From: Bacteroidota bacterium
GTDB taxonomy: Bacteria; Bacteroidota; Bacteroidia; NS11-12g; UBA955
Assembly: GCA_947450015.1 (NCBI GenBank)
Contig: CANFUB010000142.1
Location: 1 to 6,751, forward strand
Reading direction: 5' to 3'
DNA length: 6,751 nt
Part shown: positions 6,097 to 6,751 of the stretch, one piece after another
Layout: the number at the start of each line of letters is the position of its first letter
Position numbering within the stretch: position 1 is the stretch's first letter
Translations under genes and position numbers: made by a program
The notes under the pieces: generated by a model
Database searches by the model: none
Told to the model about the DNA's origin: nothing
What the model saw: the letters and a program-made list of their open reading frames with translations, nothing else

Positions 6097-6295
6097 TTAC
6101 GCTTACCCCCCTTATAAATCTAGTCGCTTTATTGGTGGCCAAAAAATAATTTGGGCGCGTTTCTACGAGATTTTAATTCGAATACTTTAAAATCAATCCA
6201 TTTGAATCTGTGCAATAATAGGCGCTTTAATCATTTTACGACATAAAAAAAGGCCATCTTTTCAGACGACCTTTTCTAATAATATTGTATTGTTA
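6097..6295. other. Intergenic region between convergent lipoprotein genes, no gene seen
   Basis: This 199 bp A/T-rich gap lies between the TPR lipoprotein stop (plus) and the lipocalin-like lipoprotein stop (minus). Apart from the terminator at 6245-6276 I see no ORF with gene-like content and no RNA structure. A small TTGG/CCAA hairpin at about 6136 lacks a T tract, so the TPR gene has no obvious terminator of its own. Confidence 0.5.
6245..6276 (-). terminator. Rho-independent terminator of the lipocalin-like lipoprotein gene
   Basis: On the minus strand, AGGTCGTC and GATGGCCT form a continuous eight-pair stem around TGAAAA, using two G-U wobbles, and the stem is followed by a run of Ts (6251-6245). 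Flanking AAA/TTT bases extend it. On the plus strand the wobbles become C-A mismatches, so the stem is broken and the signal is directional. It lies 20 bp past the lipoprotein stop codon. Confidence 0.8.
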
Positions 6296-6751
6296 TTAGT
6301 GACCGAAAGTGATAACACCTGGTATGCCACTGTAACTAAAATTCAATTTAAGTGTATTGGCATCCAATTGCAAAATCTCTGTGGTATCTTGAATTTGAAT
6401 GGTGCCTACTGTTAAGTCTAAGTACATTTTTTTATCGCTATCAATTAATTTGTAAGGACCACTGGTTGAATCAGGATCGGTTGCACTGCACTTATTTGGG
6501 GTATCATAAGAGGTTAAAATATTGCTTAATTTAAAATAATAAGTATTGTCTTTGTTGCAAGTCTTAACCAATAAGGCATTGTTCCAAACATCGCCTAAGC
6601 CATCTGCGGTTAAAGCTGTTATTTTCCAAGTGGTATCCGATAGATAGGTTTGTGCGGAAACAGTTGGGGTATTGTTCTTAGGTTCTTCCTTCGGATCATC
6701 CTTCTTTTTACAAGCCACAAATACGACAGTAGCAATGACAACAATGTATAA
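6296..6751 (-). CDS. Lipocalin-like lipoprotein with surface-export signal (N-terminus beyond window)
   Basis: The frame is open from the right edge to the TAA at 6296-6298, giving 151 visible residues. The first visible residues are LYIVVIATVVFVAC, the hydrophobic core and lipobox of a type II signal peptide, so the true start lies past 6751; the GTG at 6718 is an internal valine, not a start. After the cysteine come KKKDDPKEEPK, fitting the lysine plus two acidic residues pattern of the Bacteroidota lipoprotein export signal. The protein is therefore predicted to be on the outer face of the outer membrane. The mature part, from about SDTTWKITAL to the end, has a lipocalin-like beta pattern: TWKIT start, a conserved-looking pair of cysteines (VKTCNKDNTYYF and PNKCSATD), GPYKLIDSDKKMYLDL, then alternating strands to the C-terminus. 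The ligand and function are unknown. A terminator follows at 6245-6276. Confidence 0.75.
   Translation of the reverse strand, partial: LYIVVIATVVFVACKKKDDPKEEPKNNTPTVSAQTYLSDTTWKITALTADGLGDVWNNALLVKTCNKDNTYYFKLSNILTSYDTPNKCSATDPDSTSGPYKLIDSDKKMYLDLTVGTIQIQDTTEILQLDANTLKLNFSYSGIPGVITFGH

Noticed and set aside
6296..6718. Complete 140-residue gene starting at GTG 6718
   Set aside because: The frame stays open to the window edge and the upstream residues form a lipobox signal peptide, so the GTG codon is an internal valine just before the lipobox cysteine.

Overview
The window looks like a piece of a Bacteroidota chromosome. It is AT-rich, no gene has a clear Shine-Dalgarno sequence, and most starts are preceded by A/T-rich sequence. 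One lipoprotein carries a lysine/acidic tail right after its lipobox cysteine, as surface lipoproteins of this phylum do. I cannot place it below phylum level. Nine protein genes are visible, seven complete and two running off the edges. I see no RNA genes, CRISPR array, insertion sequence or integrase, and no gene-free stretch reaches 300 bases.

Positions 1-2174 hold the most interesting part: a DUF92 membrane protein (minus strand, cut by the left edge) lies 39 bp from a divergent pair of coupled genes, a class I SAM methyltransferase and a UbiA-family prenyltransferase. The prenyltransferase closely resembles cyanobacterial homogentisate phytyltransferase (Slr1736/VTE2), and DUF92 is the family of plant and cyanobacterial phytyl-phosphate kinase VTE6. 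With a methyltransferase this makes three of the step types of tocopherol/plastoquinone-type synthesis. I infer a compact locus for a methylated, prenylated homogentisate-derived quinol or tocochromanol-like lipid in a bacterium that is probably not photosynthetic.

Positions 2175-5013 hold three minus-strand genes. A peroxiredoxin (AhpE/PrxQ-like) converges on the prenyltransferase gene with a hairpin between them. An FkbM-family methyltransferase follows, then a homogentisate 1,2-dioxygenase. The dioxygenase degrades the aromatic compound that the prenyltransferase is predicted to use, so catabolic and proposed biosynthetic homogentisate genes lie within 1.7 kb of each other. Whether this is functional coupling or coincidence cannot be settled from one window.

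Positions 5044-6751 hold a divergent TPR-repeat lipoprotein with eight recognisable repeats. After a 199 bp gap comes a minus-strand lipocalin-like lipoprotein that runs off the right edge and ends at a good strand-specific terminator. Both look like ordinary cell-envelope genes with no evident link to the homogentisate genes.
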